A DNA stretch of 5,662 nucleotides, from assembly GCA_018830925.1 (NCBI GenBank), contig JAHJRK010000400.1, forward strand, positions 1-5,662. The letters run 5' to 3'. The position numbers and the translations under genes were made by a program. Source of the DNA: Pseudomonadota bacterium. Its GTDB lineage: Bacteria; Desulfobacterota; Desulfobacteria; Desulfobacterales; RPRI01. The notes beneath the pieces were generated by a model. That model was not told the origin of the DNA and made no database searches. It saw nothing but the letters and a program-made list of their open reading frames with translations. This document shows, one piece after another, positions 1 through 5,175 of the stretch (positions within the stretch are counted from its first letter, which is position 1; every line of letters begins with the position of its first letter).

Positions 1-574
1 GGGCGGCGCTGGCATAAACTTTCTGCCATTCTTCAACAGGTGATTCTTTATTTAAAAAACATGCGGCAGCGATTTCTTTTGTGTATTCTTTTATGGATAA
101 CCCCGCATGTTTCGCCAGTTCTTCGGTCGGAAGAATGCAGAGTGTCCAACCGAAAGCGCCTTCTTCCTCTCTTTTGTCGATTATATCCCTTAAATGTTTT
201 CTTGCAACCGCAACCTTCCCGATTTTTCCTGGATCGATACCGCTTAGATGAGTTATCGATTCAGGTGCATGGAGAAAAATGCTGCCGTTTATGTTTTTAT
301 AAAGCTCCTCTTCGCCGGGAGGCGTGAAAACAAGCTGCCTGCTGTTTGAAATATCGTAAAAGCTGCGTTCCATGATCGGAGTGGAGTTCATTCTCAAAAC
401 CGGGTTTATGCCCATCATTAATAGTTTTTCGTTTAAGATCTCGGCAAGCCTAACTGCAGCAAGGTTATATCTGATTAAAACCGTGTCATTTTTTTTATAT
501 TTGCCTGTCCGGGCTGTTTTAAGCCCCCAGAGAAGCACATCCGCATATTTGTAAAGTTGTTTTTCGGTCAGCAT
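1..574 (-). CDS. M29-family metallo-aminopeptidase, N-terminal half (partial)
   Basis: The minus strand is open from an ATG at 574 to the left edge, giving 191 residues with no stop. The protein begins MLTEKQLYKYADVLLWGLKT and has an N-terminal domain rich in alpha/beta segments (DTVLIRYNLAAVRLAEILNE near 30-49). Near residues 143-165 it carries the block W-T-L-x-x-L-P-T-E-E-L-A-K-H-A-G-L-S-I-K-E-Y, which I recognise as the conserved N-terminal signature of M29 (AmpS/AmpT, 'thermophilic metalloprotease') aminopeptidases. That family releases N-terminal amino acids from peptides in the cytoplasm using two metal ions, and is usually 370-410 residues long. The metal ligands lie in the C-terminal half, outside this window, so activity cannot be judged. 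An AGGA about 9 bases upstream supports the start; the ATG at 590 is out of frame. It lies 170 bases downstream of the small gene at 745-993 on the same strand, with hairpins between. Confidence 0.88.
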   Translation of the reverse strand, partial: MLTEKQLYKYADVLLWGLKTARTGKYKKNDTVLIRYNLAAVRLAEILNEKLLMMGINPVLRMNSTPIMERSFYDISNSRQLVFTPPGEEELYKNINGSIFLHAPESITHLSGIDPGKIGKVAVARKHLRDIIDKREEEGAFGWTLCILPTEELAKHAGLSIKEYTKEIAAACFLNKESPVEEWQKVYASAA

Positions 575-635
575 TATTTTTCCTGTTCATCATATTTGAT
601 ATTTTCGTAAAAAGGCAAAAAACAACTTTTTACTT

Positions 636-662
636 GGCGGGAAAGGGTTCCCCTCTCCCGCC
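636..662 (-). repeat. GC-rich hairpin between the small gene and the aminopeptidase
   Basis: GGCGGGA at 636-642 is the exact reverse complement of 656-662. The inner bases continue the stem (644-647 with 651-654) around a three-base loop at 648-650. In the minus-strand transcript the one irregular position (643/655) becomes a G-U wobble, so the RNA stem is 12 pairs long with a GAA loop. Downstream on the minus strand there is an A-rich stretch and then GTTGTTTTTT, so it resembles a terminator or attenuator, but the U-run starts more than ten bases after the stem. It could equally be part of a dispersed repeat of the CCCTCTCCC...CCCTCACCC kind. Confidence 0.6.
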
Positions 663-683
663 GCTTGAAGTAAATTCAAGCGG
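661..683. repeat. Perfect 9-bp inverted repeat (hairpin)
   Basis: CCGCTTGAA at 661-669 and TTCAAGCGG at 675-683 are exact reverse complements around the five-base loop GTAAA. It abuts the GC-rich hairpin at 636-662 and shares its outer two bases with it, so the two cannot be fully formed at once. It sits in the spacer downstream of the small gene and upstream of the aminopeptidase. There is no U-run directly after it on either strand, so I do not call it a terminator. Confidence 0.7.
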
Positions 684-744
684 TTCCACCCTCACCCCAG
701 GCCGGGGCTTAATCGCCCTCTGCCTGATGATGGACTTTTCCAAG

Positions 745-993
745 TCAATCATCCTTGAGAAAAAGCGAGTGATACTCAGGTTCGCTCAAGTGATTCTTAA
801 GAATTTTAGTTATCATGAAAAAGATTTCGGAAAGCTCTTCATCAGTGAGCCTTCCGATCAGTTTTTCCATGAGATTGTCGTCAGAAAATTTTTGAAGATA
901 ATACCTGACCGTGTTTTGATCGGTCTCTCTGTCAAAACCGAATCCGACAAGGCCGGTGTATCTTTCTACAAAATGATGTGAATGGGCTCCCAT
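745..993 (-). CDS. Small conserved 'cytoplasmic protein' of unknown function (82 aa)
   Basis: An 82-residue protein starts at ATG 993 and ends at TGA 745-747. It begins MGAHSHHFVERYTGLVGFGF and contains two predicted C-terminal helices: residues about 40-65 (MEKLIGRLTDEELSEIFFMI) and an acidic end with LSEPEYHSLFLKDD. No signal peptide, membrane segment or known catalytic motif is visible. From memory it resembles a family of roughly 80-residue proteins annotated only as 'cytoplasmic protein' in Desulfobacterota; the opening Thr/Ser-His-His-Phe and the run Y-Y-L-Q-K-F-S-D-D are what I recognise. A strong GGGGAGGT sits four bases before the ATG, better than most ribosome sites here, which favours a real, translated gene. 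A plus-strand reading frame overlapping it (634-981) is taken as a shadow. The nearest same-strand gene is the aminopeptidase 170 bases downstream, but no functional link is shown. Confidence 0.8.
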   Translation of the reverse strand: MGAHSHHFVERYTGLVGFGFDRETDQNTVRYYLQKFSDDNLMEKLIGRLTDEELSEIFFMITKILKNHLSEPEYHSLFLKDD

Positions 994-996
994 CTT

Positions 997-1004
997 ACCT
1001 CCCC
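997..1004 (-). promoter_or_regulatory. Strong Shine-Dalgarno for the 82-aa gene
   Basis: On the minus strand GGGGAGGT precedes the ATG at 993 by three bases (four from the GGAGG core). The match to the 16S anti-Shine-Dalgarno is strong although the spacing is short. It fixes the start and is the main sequence argument that this short frame is expressed. Confidence 0.7.
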
Positions 1005-1161
1005 AACCCGGACATGCCGAAACTAAAAAGGTTAATTATTCTCACACAAAGAGACGAAGAGACAAACCCAACGAAACTCCTCTGAAGTTCCGACAGGCTT
1101 ATTGAATTCGCACGTTGACCCGGCAGCAAACTACAAAGAATGCGCCCGCTTTTCCGGTCAC

Positions 1162-1194
1162 TGGAATCCTTGAACCCTTGACCCCTTGAATCCT
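1162..1194. repeat. Degenerate 8-bp tandem repeat (TGAANCCT type)
   Basis: The units TGGAATCCT, TGAACCCT, TGACCCCT and TGAATCCT follow each other without gaps; the first has one extra base. They differ from one another at only one or two positions. The array has no reading frame worth proposing. I recall similar ATCCTTGAACCCTTGA strings scattered in deltaproteobacterial genomes, but this was not checked. Confidence 0.7.
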
Positions 1195-1195
1195 C

Positions 1196-1228
1196 ATGGG
1201 ATCACCAACTCTCCTGGAGATGATCCAT
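1196..1228. repeat. Imperfect nested hairpin
   Basis: ATGGGATCA at 1196-1204 pairs with TGATCCAT at 1221-1228 with one bulged G. Between them TCTCCTGGAGA (1210-1220) is itself a palindrome around a central T. Five bases (1205-1209) are unpaired on one side only. There is no T-run after it on the plus strand, so its role is unknown. Confidence 0.45.
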
Positions 1229-1238
1229 CAATATTAAG

Positions 1239-1267
1239 TTGACTTTATATCTATCTTATTGTGTATT
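1239..1267 (+). promoter_or_regulatory. Possible sigma-70-like promoter
   Basis: TTGACT (1239-1244) is one base from the consensus -35. A 17-base AT-rich spacer leads to TGTATT (1262-1267), which matches four of six -10 positions. It points toward the hydrolase but lies about 300 bases upstream of its start. A transcript from here would include the 24-bp inverted repeat. AT-rich spacers produce such matches by chance, so this is weak. Confidence 0.22.
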
Positions 1268-1331
1268 CCGGCTGGTTTATATAAAGAAAATAAAGAGCGG
1301 TCAACATAAGTTTATCGTAACTATTCAGCCA

Positions 1332-1361
1332 CAGATTCATGCAGATGAACGCAGATAGATT
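1332..1361. repeat. Three degenerate 10-bp CAGAT units
   Basis: CAGATTCATG, CAGATGAACG and CAGATAGATT lie head to tail. All share the first five bases and the first two units resemble the CACAGATGAACGCAGAT type of interspersed repeat that I recall from environmental bacterial genomes. No coding or regulatory role is apparent. Confidence 0.6.
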
Positions 1362-1375
1362 TAAATACAGTAATT

Positions 1376-1399
1376 ATTCAGGAGCCAGAAGCCAGAATA
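1376..1399 (+). repeat. Left arm of 24-bp inverted repeat
   Basis: The arm starts ATTCAGGAGCCAGAA and ends CAGAATA. Compared with the reverse complement of 1487-1510 it differs only at the two central bases (GC here, TT there), so 22 of 24 positions agree. The arms are 87 bases apart and enclose the coding remnant. Confidence 0.85.
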
Positions 1400-1413
1400 A
1401 AAAAGAAACCTGC

Positions 1414-1508
1414 TTTGGTTATGGTGATACTTTGCCAGTGCTCAACTTGAAGAAGTTAGTAAGTTGCTGGAGGCATATACCGCTTCTATTCTGAATTCTG
1501 GCTCCTGA
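1414..1508 (+). pseudogene. Frameshifted 3' remnant of a four-helix-bundle (S23/23S IVS-type) gene
   Basis: From 1437 to the TGA at 1506-1508 the plus strand reads SAQLEEVSKLLEAYTASI followed by LNSGS. I recognise this as resembling the last helix of 'four helix bundle' proteins (23S rRNA intervening-sequence family, TIGR02436 type), which are about 115-130 residues long. Directly upstream, one base out of frame, 1414-1436 reads F-G-Y-G-D-T-L-P. Restoring a single base near 1436 would join the two into FGYGDTLPSAQLEEVSKLLE. The first three quarters of such a gene are absent: the left arm of the inverted repeat and an A-rich run occupy that space, and no start codon or ribosome site fits. So this is called a truncated, frameshifted relic. 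The family assignment rests on about 30 residues from memory. A chance open stretch is the main alternative. Confidence 0.45.
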
Positions 1509-1522
1509 ATTCTGACTCCTGA
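1487..1522 (+). repeat. Right arm of inverted repeat plus a 14-bp tandem unit
   Basis: 1487-1510 is the right arm, pairing with 1376-1399. CTGAATTCTGGCTCCTGA at 1491-1508 recurs with one change at 1505-1522 (GGCTC becomes GACTC), so there are two 14-bp units in tandem. The first unit also encodes the last residues (LNSGS, stop) of the gene remnant, so repeat and coding end coincide. Confidence 0.8.
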
Positions 1523-1548
1523 GCAGTTACAGTTTATCTTAAAATTCC

Positions 1549-1554
1549 GGGGGA
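1549..1554 (+). promoter_or_regulatory. Shine-Dalgarno deciding the TTG start of the hydrolase
   Basis: GGGGGA lies ten bases before TTG at 1565. There is no in-frame ATG between the upstream stop (TGA, 1520-1522) and codon 40. Starting at that ATG (1682) would remove the conserved first strand and the LGGRKEF segment, so the TTG with this site is the best start. Confidence 0.55.
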
Positions 1555-1564
1555 TATTATCACT

Positions 1565-2461
1565 TTGGTTTTTAATTATTTCACGTTGTCAGATAATGTT
1601 TCAATCCGTTATGGAATATTGGACTGCGGGGCTAAAACAAAAAAAGGCTCCATTATTCTGCTCGGCGGCAGAAAAGAGTTCATGGAGAAATATGCAGAGA
1701 CAATAGAGGAGTTGAAGCAAAGACAATTTGATGTTTACAGTATGGACTGGAGAGGGCAGGGCCTTTCATCGCGTCTCCTTGCAAACAGGCACAAGGGTCA
1801 TATCAACGACTATAGTGAATACATTGAGGATTTGAATTATTTTGTAAACAATATCGTCAAACCTGGTGCCGTTTCGCCTTTAATAATTCTTGGCCATTCG
1901 ATGGGCGGACACGTAGCACTTCGTTTTCTGCATGATTTCCCGGAAGCTGCCGACAAAGCCGTCCTGACATCCCCCATGATAGATATTAATATCCCCTCAT
2001 TTCCAAGATGGCTTGTGAGATTTATTGCTTTTTGTGCGGCAGGAACTGTTTTCGGGCATTCTTATTCAGTAGGCTCAAAAGGCTATTCCGCCTCAAATAT
2101 AAAGTTTGAAGGAAACACTCTTACATCCGATCCGGTGCGCTTCATGGATGAGCACAGGGCAATTGCCGAAAGCTCTGAGCTTGCCCTGGGTGGCGTTACA
2201 TACGGGTGGCTTGCAGCGACATTTAAATCGATAGACATTTTATCGTGCGCAGAATATGCTGGGAAAATAAAGACGCTGGTATTGATTATCAGCGCCGGTA
2301 AGGACAGAATAGTATCTCAAGCTGCCCAGAGAGAGATATGTTCCATAATGGGAAAAGGCGCCTTTGTATGCATACCTGATTCATTCCACGAAATCCTGAA
2401 AGAAAGAGATGCCGTCAGGAAAACCTTCTGGAAGGAGTTTGATGAGTTTGCAGAGAGTTAA
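1565..2461 (+). CDS. Alpha/beta hydrolase, lysophospholipase / monoglyceride lipase type
   Basis: This 298-residue protein has the layout of the PldB/COG2267 serine hydrolases. LLGGRKEFMEKYAE (32-45) is the segment after the first strand that normally carries the oxyanion-hole turn. DWRGQGLSS (61-69) is the conserved loop before the lid. GHSMGG (110-115) is the nucleophile elbow with Ser112. AGKDRIV (244-250) supplies the probable acid Asp247, and SFHEIL (273-278) the probable His275. All three catalytic residues are therefore present, and length is normal for the family. No signal peptide is visible, so it is probably cytoplasmic or peripherally membrane-bound. Expected reaction: hydrolysis of one acyl ester from a lysophospholipid or monoacylglycerol; the exact substrate cannot be read from sequence. 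It starts at TTG. It converges with the glycerophosphodiester phosphodiesterase gene, which could process its product. Confidence 0.9.
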   Translation: MVFNYFTLSDNVSIRYGILDCGAKTKKGSIILLGGRKEFMEKYAETIEELKQRQFDVYSMDWRGQGLSSRLLANRHKGHINDYSEYIEDLNYFVNNIVKPGAVSPLIILGHSMGGHVALRFLHDFPEAADKAVLTSPMIDINIPSFPRWLVRFIAFCAAGTVFGHSYSVGSKGYSASNIKFEGNTLTSDPVRFMDEHRAIAESSELALGGVTYGWLAATFKSIDILSCAEYAGKIKTLVLIISAGKDRIVSQAAQREICSIMGKGAFVCIPDSFHEILKERDAVRKTFWKEFDEFAES

Positions 2462-2482
2462 AAACGTATTGTTTCTAAATCG

Positions 2483-3253
2483 TCAAATTTCCCTTTTCAG
2501 ATAACCGCAAAGCTTGCCCGGATAGTCCGTCATTATGACAGTGGCACCTAAGTCAAGAGCCCTTGCTGCCTGTTCACGTGTGTTGCATGAATATGTCAAA
2601 ACTGAATAACCGCCTTTATTAGCTTTATCCATGAAGCTGCTGGAAAGTTTCCCTATCGGCAGGCAGAGACCGTGAATGTAAGAAGGATAAGATGCCTGTT
2701 TCAAAGAAGATCCGGAAAGATTATAAACATATTTATATGCCTGCGCCTTGTTATATGCAAATTCAAGAAGTTTCGGGTTGAAACATAGAATATAAATGCC
2801 GCCTGAATATTTATGCGGCACCTTCTTTTTTATGATCTCTAAAACCTTCAATGTAAGAACTCTGGATGTTTCTGACAGAGAATATTCTTCATCGGTTTTG
2901 ATTTCAACAAAGAGGCGGGTTCTTCTGCAGTAAAGTTCGATTGTCTTTTCAAATGTCAGAATTCTTTCCTTCGAATATTTTTTGGAGAACCAGCTTCCCC
3001 AGTCGGAATCGGCAATTTCGCCAAAGAAACAGGATTCTATTTTCCTGCGCGACCCGGTGATCCGCGACAGTGTTTTATCGTGATGTATGACCGGTATTCC
3101 TTCGCGGGTGATCCTGACATCGAATTCTATCCCGTCAACAGGATATTTCAATGCGGCATCAAAGGCCGAGCGGGTATTTTCGGGCGCTTCTTCTTTTGCT
3201 CCCCTGTGCGCGACAATCAACAACTTTCTCTTGCCGGTTAAAGCTTTTTTCAT
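2483..3253 (-). CDS. Glycerophosphodiester phosphodiesterase, cytoplasmic (UgpQ-like)
   Basis: A 256-residue GDPD-domain protein. It shows the family's ordered motifs: AHRG (15-18, catalytic His16), PENT (24-27, metal ligand Glu25), GIEFDVR (41-47, ligands Glu43 and Asp45), HHD (57-59, second catalytic His), VEIK (116-119, Glu117 and Lys119) and the C-terminal GATVIMTDYPG (236-246). The usual W-T-V-N strand is L-T-Y-S-C-N here (219-224), a mild variation. It hydrolyses glycerophosphodiesters to glycerol-3-phosphate and an alcohol using a divalent metal. There is no signal peptide and the size matches the cytoplasmic UgpQ type, not the larger periplasmic GlpQ type. AAGGAG five bases before the ATG at 3253 supports the start. 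It is 207 bases downstream of mscS on the same strand and converges with the lipase gene. The spacing and a hairpin upstream suggest its own transcription. Confidence 0.93.
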   Translation of the reverse strand: MKKALTGKRKLLIVAHRGAKEEAPENTRSAFDAALKYPVDGIEFDVRITREGIPVIHHDKTLSRITGSRRKIESCFFGEIADSDWGSWFSKKYSKERILTFEKTIELYCRRTRLFVEIKTDEEYSLSETSRVLTLKVLEIIKKKVPHKYSGGIYILCFNPKLLEFAYNKAQAYKYVYNLSGSSLKQASYPSYIHGLCLPIGKLSSSFMDKANKGGYSVLTYSCNTREQAARALDLGATVIMTDYPGKLCGYLKREI

Positions 3254-3302
3254 TTCCGCTCCTTCGTCACTCCCTTGAAAAATAGGAGTTCAGCATATTG
3301 TG

Positions 3303-3319
3303 ATCCGCCTGAAGCGGAT
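3303..3319. repeat. Short palindrome in the phosphodiesterase leader
   Basis: ATCCGC and GCGGAT flank CTGAA, giving a six-pair stem. It lies 50 bases upstream of the phosphodiesterase start. Its core CCGCCTGAAGCGG is a near copy of the better palindrome at 5140-5154. No T-run follows on the minus strand, so a terminator is not indicated. Confidence 0.55.
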
Positions 3320-3431
3320 TGGATTTCCCGCGGCCCGGCTGACTTAGGCAGGGTCAGGCCACGAATGTGTTTGTGGGACCGGCTTGCCTGAATTTTTCGC
3401 AGTAGTGGCTCAAAAAGAGATAAAATATTTT

Positions 3432-3448
3432 TTTTACAAAGCCGTCAT
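3432..3448 (-). repeat. ATGACGGCTT...AAAA repeat, copy 1
   Basis: The plus-strand sequence TTTTACAAAGCCGTCAT matches 5308-5324 at 15 of 17 positions. On the minus strand it begins 12 bases after the stop codon of the MscS gene. The flanking bases are an A/T run. It could be a 3' untranslated repeat or an end of a short dispersed element. Confidence 0.6.
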
Positions 3449-3460
3449 TTCATACGTATA

Positions 3461-5095
3461 TCATGTAACTTCATCCTTGTCACTATCCTTAAAATTAAAA
3501 TCACCCGAAAGATCAATATGAAGAGGCCTTTTGTTGTCCTGCGCAAGATATGTCGTTGTCGTGGGAAACGCGAATTCAATTCCCTCGGCTTCAAACGCCC
3601 TCATGATTTTAAGATTCACTTTTTCACAAAAGGCTTTGAATGCCCAGTAATCGGGAGGCGAATACCAGTATGTCATTAATATATTAAGAGATACATCATT
3701 GAATTCATCGAAAAAAACCCTGGGCGGGTAATCCGGGAGCATCCCTTCGTGGTCTGCAAGAATCTCTTTTATTATCGAAACCGCGCGCTCGACTTTTCCG
3801 GGAGGGGTATCGTACGTGACCGTAATATTCGAAGTCCGTCGTATGAACGGCCTGTTAGTTATATTTTTTATACTTGAAGCGGCTATCTTTTCATTCGGGA
3901 CGGTGACGAGATGGCCTTCCACAGTGCGCATTCTTGTTGATCTGAAACCTATCTTCTCAACCGTTCCCTTGAAATCCTCAACCTGAACGAGCTGGCCTAT
4001 CCCGAACGGCTTGTCGAGCATTATCATGATGCTTCCGAAGAAATTCTTCAATGTATCCTGGGCTGCGAGAGCTACGGCGAGACCCCCGATTCCGAGGCCT
4101 GCGAGAAGAGTGCTCATCGGCTTTCCGAAAACAACCTGTATAATATAAACCGCACCGAAAATAATAACCAGCACTCTTGCAATTATGCGGAACATCTGTA
4201 CGAAGGAAAGATCAAGCTGGGTATCTTTCCGGCCCGCGTACTCCGTTATCTGATAAACCGCAACGTCAACGAGGCTGTACAAGAAGAAAACAATGGCAAA
4301 TGTTGTTAGAATTCCCTCCGAACGTTCGAAAATCTTTTCTGCGGAATGGGGAAGAGCAAGTATCTCCACAGTGATAAGAAGTGTTAATGCTATAAAAAGA
4401 AGCCTTAACGGCCATATGGTCGATTTAAGGATGATACAGAATCTCTTTTTTCCTTCCGAGTCCTTAAGGCTTGTGATGATACCCGAAAAAAATCTGTCCG
4501 TCTGTTTGGCAACTACAAAGATGATGTAAACCGCGACAAGCGCAATCAGGTACGGCCACAAAAAATGGCCTGAAACCGGTTCCGGGATCAGGGACTTCTG
4601 AAACCACAGAGATCCGGCAAAAACAGCTGTGAATATGGAAATCTTAAGGTTCCTTTTCAGTTTCAGCAAAGTCTCTTCCGGGAATTGACTTCTGAAATCT
4701 TCGGGCAATAGCAGGCGCAGCCTGTCAAGCAGGCTTATTCCTTCGTAGAATACAAGAATTATTGCAATGGCAAGGAGAATAAACTCGATAATCCCAAAAA
4801 TTTTATACTGATCGTGTGATAAGATGAAAACCGGTTCGGTTAACCTGATAACCAGCGCAATAAAAGCAAGCCTTATGGACGGCTTGAAAAGAGAGAGATT
4901 CCAGTTTTCAGGACTGTAGCCTTTTGACAGGATAAATTCCCTGAATCTTGTTTTAATAAACCGGAAGAGGATTTCAAACAACGATATTCCAGCCGCCATG
5001 ATAATCATAAAGACCGCAAATCGCCATGCTTCATTGATATTCCAGAAATTTATGATTGCTCCGGTTATTCTGTTGAAACCATATATTTTTTCCAT
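3461..5095 (-). CDS. MscS-family mechanosensitive ion channel, large (544 aa)
   Basis: The protein has about eight to nine hydrophobic segments: roughly 24-45, 74-92, 101-120, 152-168, 179-197, 224-248, 261-284, 301-324, and the pore helix at 328-347. The last holds GLGIGGLAVALAAQDTLKN, the glycine/alanine-rich pore-lining helix typical of MscS. It is followed by FFGSIMIMLDKPF (352-364), the beta domain (VEKIGFRSTRMRT, 379-391, and VTVPNEKI, 397-404) and the cytoplasmic alpha/beta domain ending EGIEFAFPTTTTYLAQD. The channel opens under membrane tension and releases solutes during hypo-osmotic shock. At 544 residues it is larger than the 286-residue E. coli MscS and closer to the multi-helix homologues. 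The usual G-D after KPF is G-Q here (367-368). GGAG six bases before the ATG at 5095 fixes the start. Confidence 0.94.
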   Translation of the reverse strand: MEKIYGFNRITGAIINFWNINEAWRFAVFMIIMAAGISLFEILFRFIKTRFREFILSKGYSPENWNLSLFKPSIRLAFIALVIRLTEPVFILSHDQYKIFGIIEFILLAIAIILVFYEGISLLDRLRLLLPEDFRSQFPEETLLKLKRNLKISIFTAVFAGSLWFQKSLIPEPVSGHFLWPYLIALVAVYIIFVVAKQTDRFFSGIITSLKDSEGKKRFCIILKSTIWPLRLLFIALTLLITVEILALPHSAEKIFERSEGILTTFAIVFFLYSLVDVAVYQITEYAGRKDTQLDLSFVQMFRIIARVLVIIFGAVYIIQVVFGKPMSTLLAGLGIGGLAVALAAQDTLKNFFGSIMIMLDKPFGIGQLVQVEDFKGTVEKIGFRSTRMRTVEGHLVTVPNEKIAASSIKNITNRPFIRRTSNITVTYDTPPGKVERAVSIIKEILADHEGMLPDYPPRVFFDEFNDVSLNILMTYWYSPPDYWAFKAFCEKVNLKIMRAFEAEGIEFAFPTTTTYLAQDNKRPLHIDLSGDFNFKDSDKDEVT

Positions 5096-5125
5096 AAGCG
5101 TCTCCGTTTATCGTGACAGTTTAGT

Positions 5126-5162
5126 AAAAAGCCATTCTGTCCGCCTGAGGCGGAAGCTTTTT
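5126..5162. terminator. Terminator-like hairpin with A-run and T-run
   Basis: TCCGCCT (5140-5146) and AGGCGGA (5148-5154) are exact reverse complements around one base. Outside them AAAAAGC (5126-5132) pairs with GCTTTTT (5156-5162), enclosing seven unpaired bases on one side. Either strand therefore gives a GC-rich stem ending in five U residues, so it could work in both directions. On the minus strand it lies downstream of the DUF1207 gene and within the leader of mscS, 31 bases before its start, where it would separate the two transcripts or attenuate mscS. The inner palindrome may simply be a dispersed CCGCCTNAGGCGG repeat. Confidence 0.45.
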
Positions 5163-5175
5163 CCTTTGCCGTCAG

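Larger units (their letters stand above)
994..1564. other. 571-base region without an intact gene, rich in degenerate repeats
   Basis: No credible complete gene is seen on either strand. The region holds, in order: an A/G-rich CACAAAGAGACGAAGAGACA-like stretch (1045-1066); four degenerate 8-base units (1162-1194); an imperfect hairpin (1196-1228); a possible sigma-70-like promoter (1239-1267); three 10-base CAGAT units (1332-1361); a 24-bp inverted repeat pair (1376-1399 and 1487-1510); and a broken coding remnant (1414-1508). It separates two divergently transcribed genes, the small minus-strand gene and the plus-strand hydrolase, so the promoters of both should also lie here. The mixture suggests an insertion-tolerant spacer where short repeats have accumulated. 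Confidence 0.7.

Noticed and set aside
40..327. Plus-strand open frame of 95 codons
   Set aside because: It lies opposite the aminopeptidase frame, has low-complexity, Leu/Arg/Cys-rich composition and no recognisable motif or ribosome site; treated as a shadow.
634..981. Plus-strand open frame of 115 codons
   Set aside because: It runs through the hairpin spacer and then antisense to the 82-residue gene, which has the better ribosome site and a recognisable sequence.
1162..1361. CRISPR array
   Set aside because: The 8- and 10-base units are head-to-tail without spacers and are far shorter than CRISPR repeats; no cas genes are present.
1376..1510. Insertion sequence
   Set aside because: The inverted repeats enclose only 87 bases with no transposase; at most a non-autonomous repeat unit.
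3254..3460. Riboswitch or structured leader upstream of the phosphodiesterase gene
   Set aside because: Only a six-pair stem and scattered four- to five-pair matches are seen; no known riboswitch core was recognised.
4177..4529. Plus-strand open frames within the mscS gene
   Set aside because: They are antisense to a well-supported MscS coding sequence and show no protein-family features.
2483..5095. A single mscS-phosphodiesterase operon
   Set aside because: The 207-base gap holding a palindrome and a repeat copy, and a separate good ribosome site, give no support for coupling; not excluded, but not claimed.
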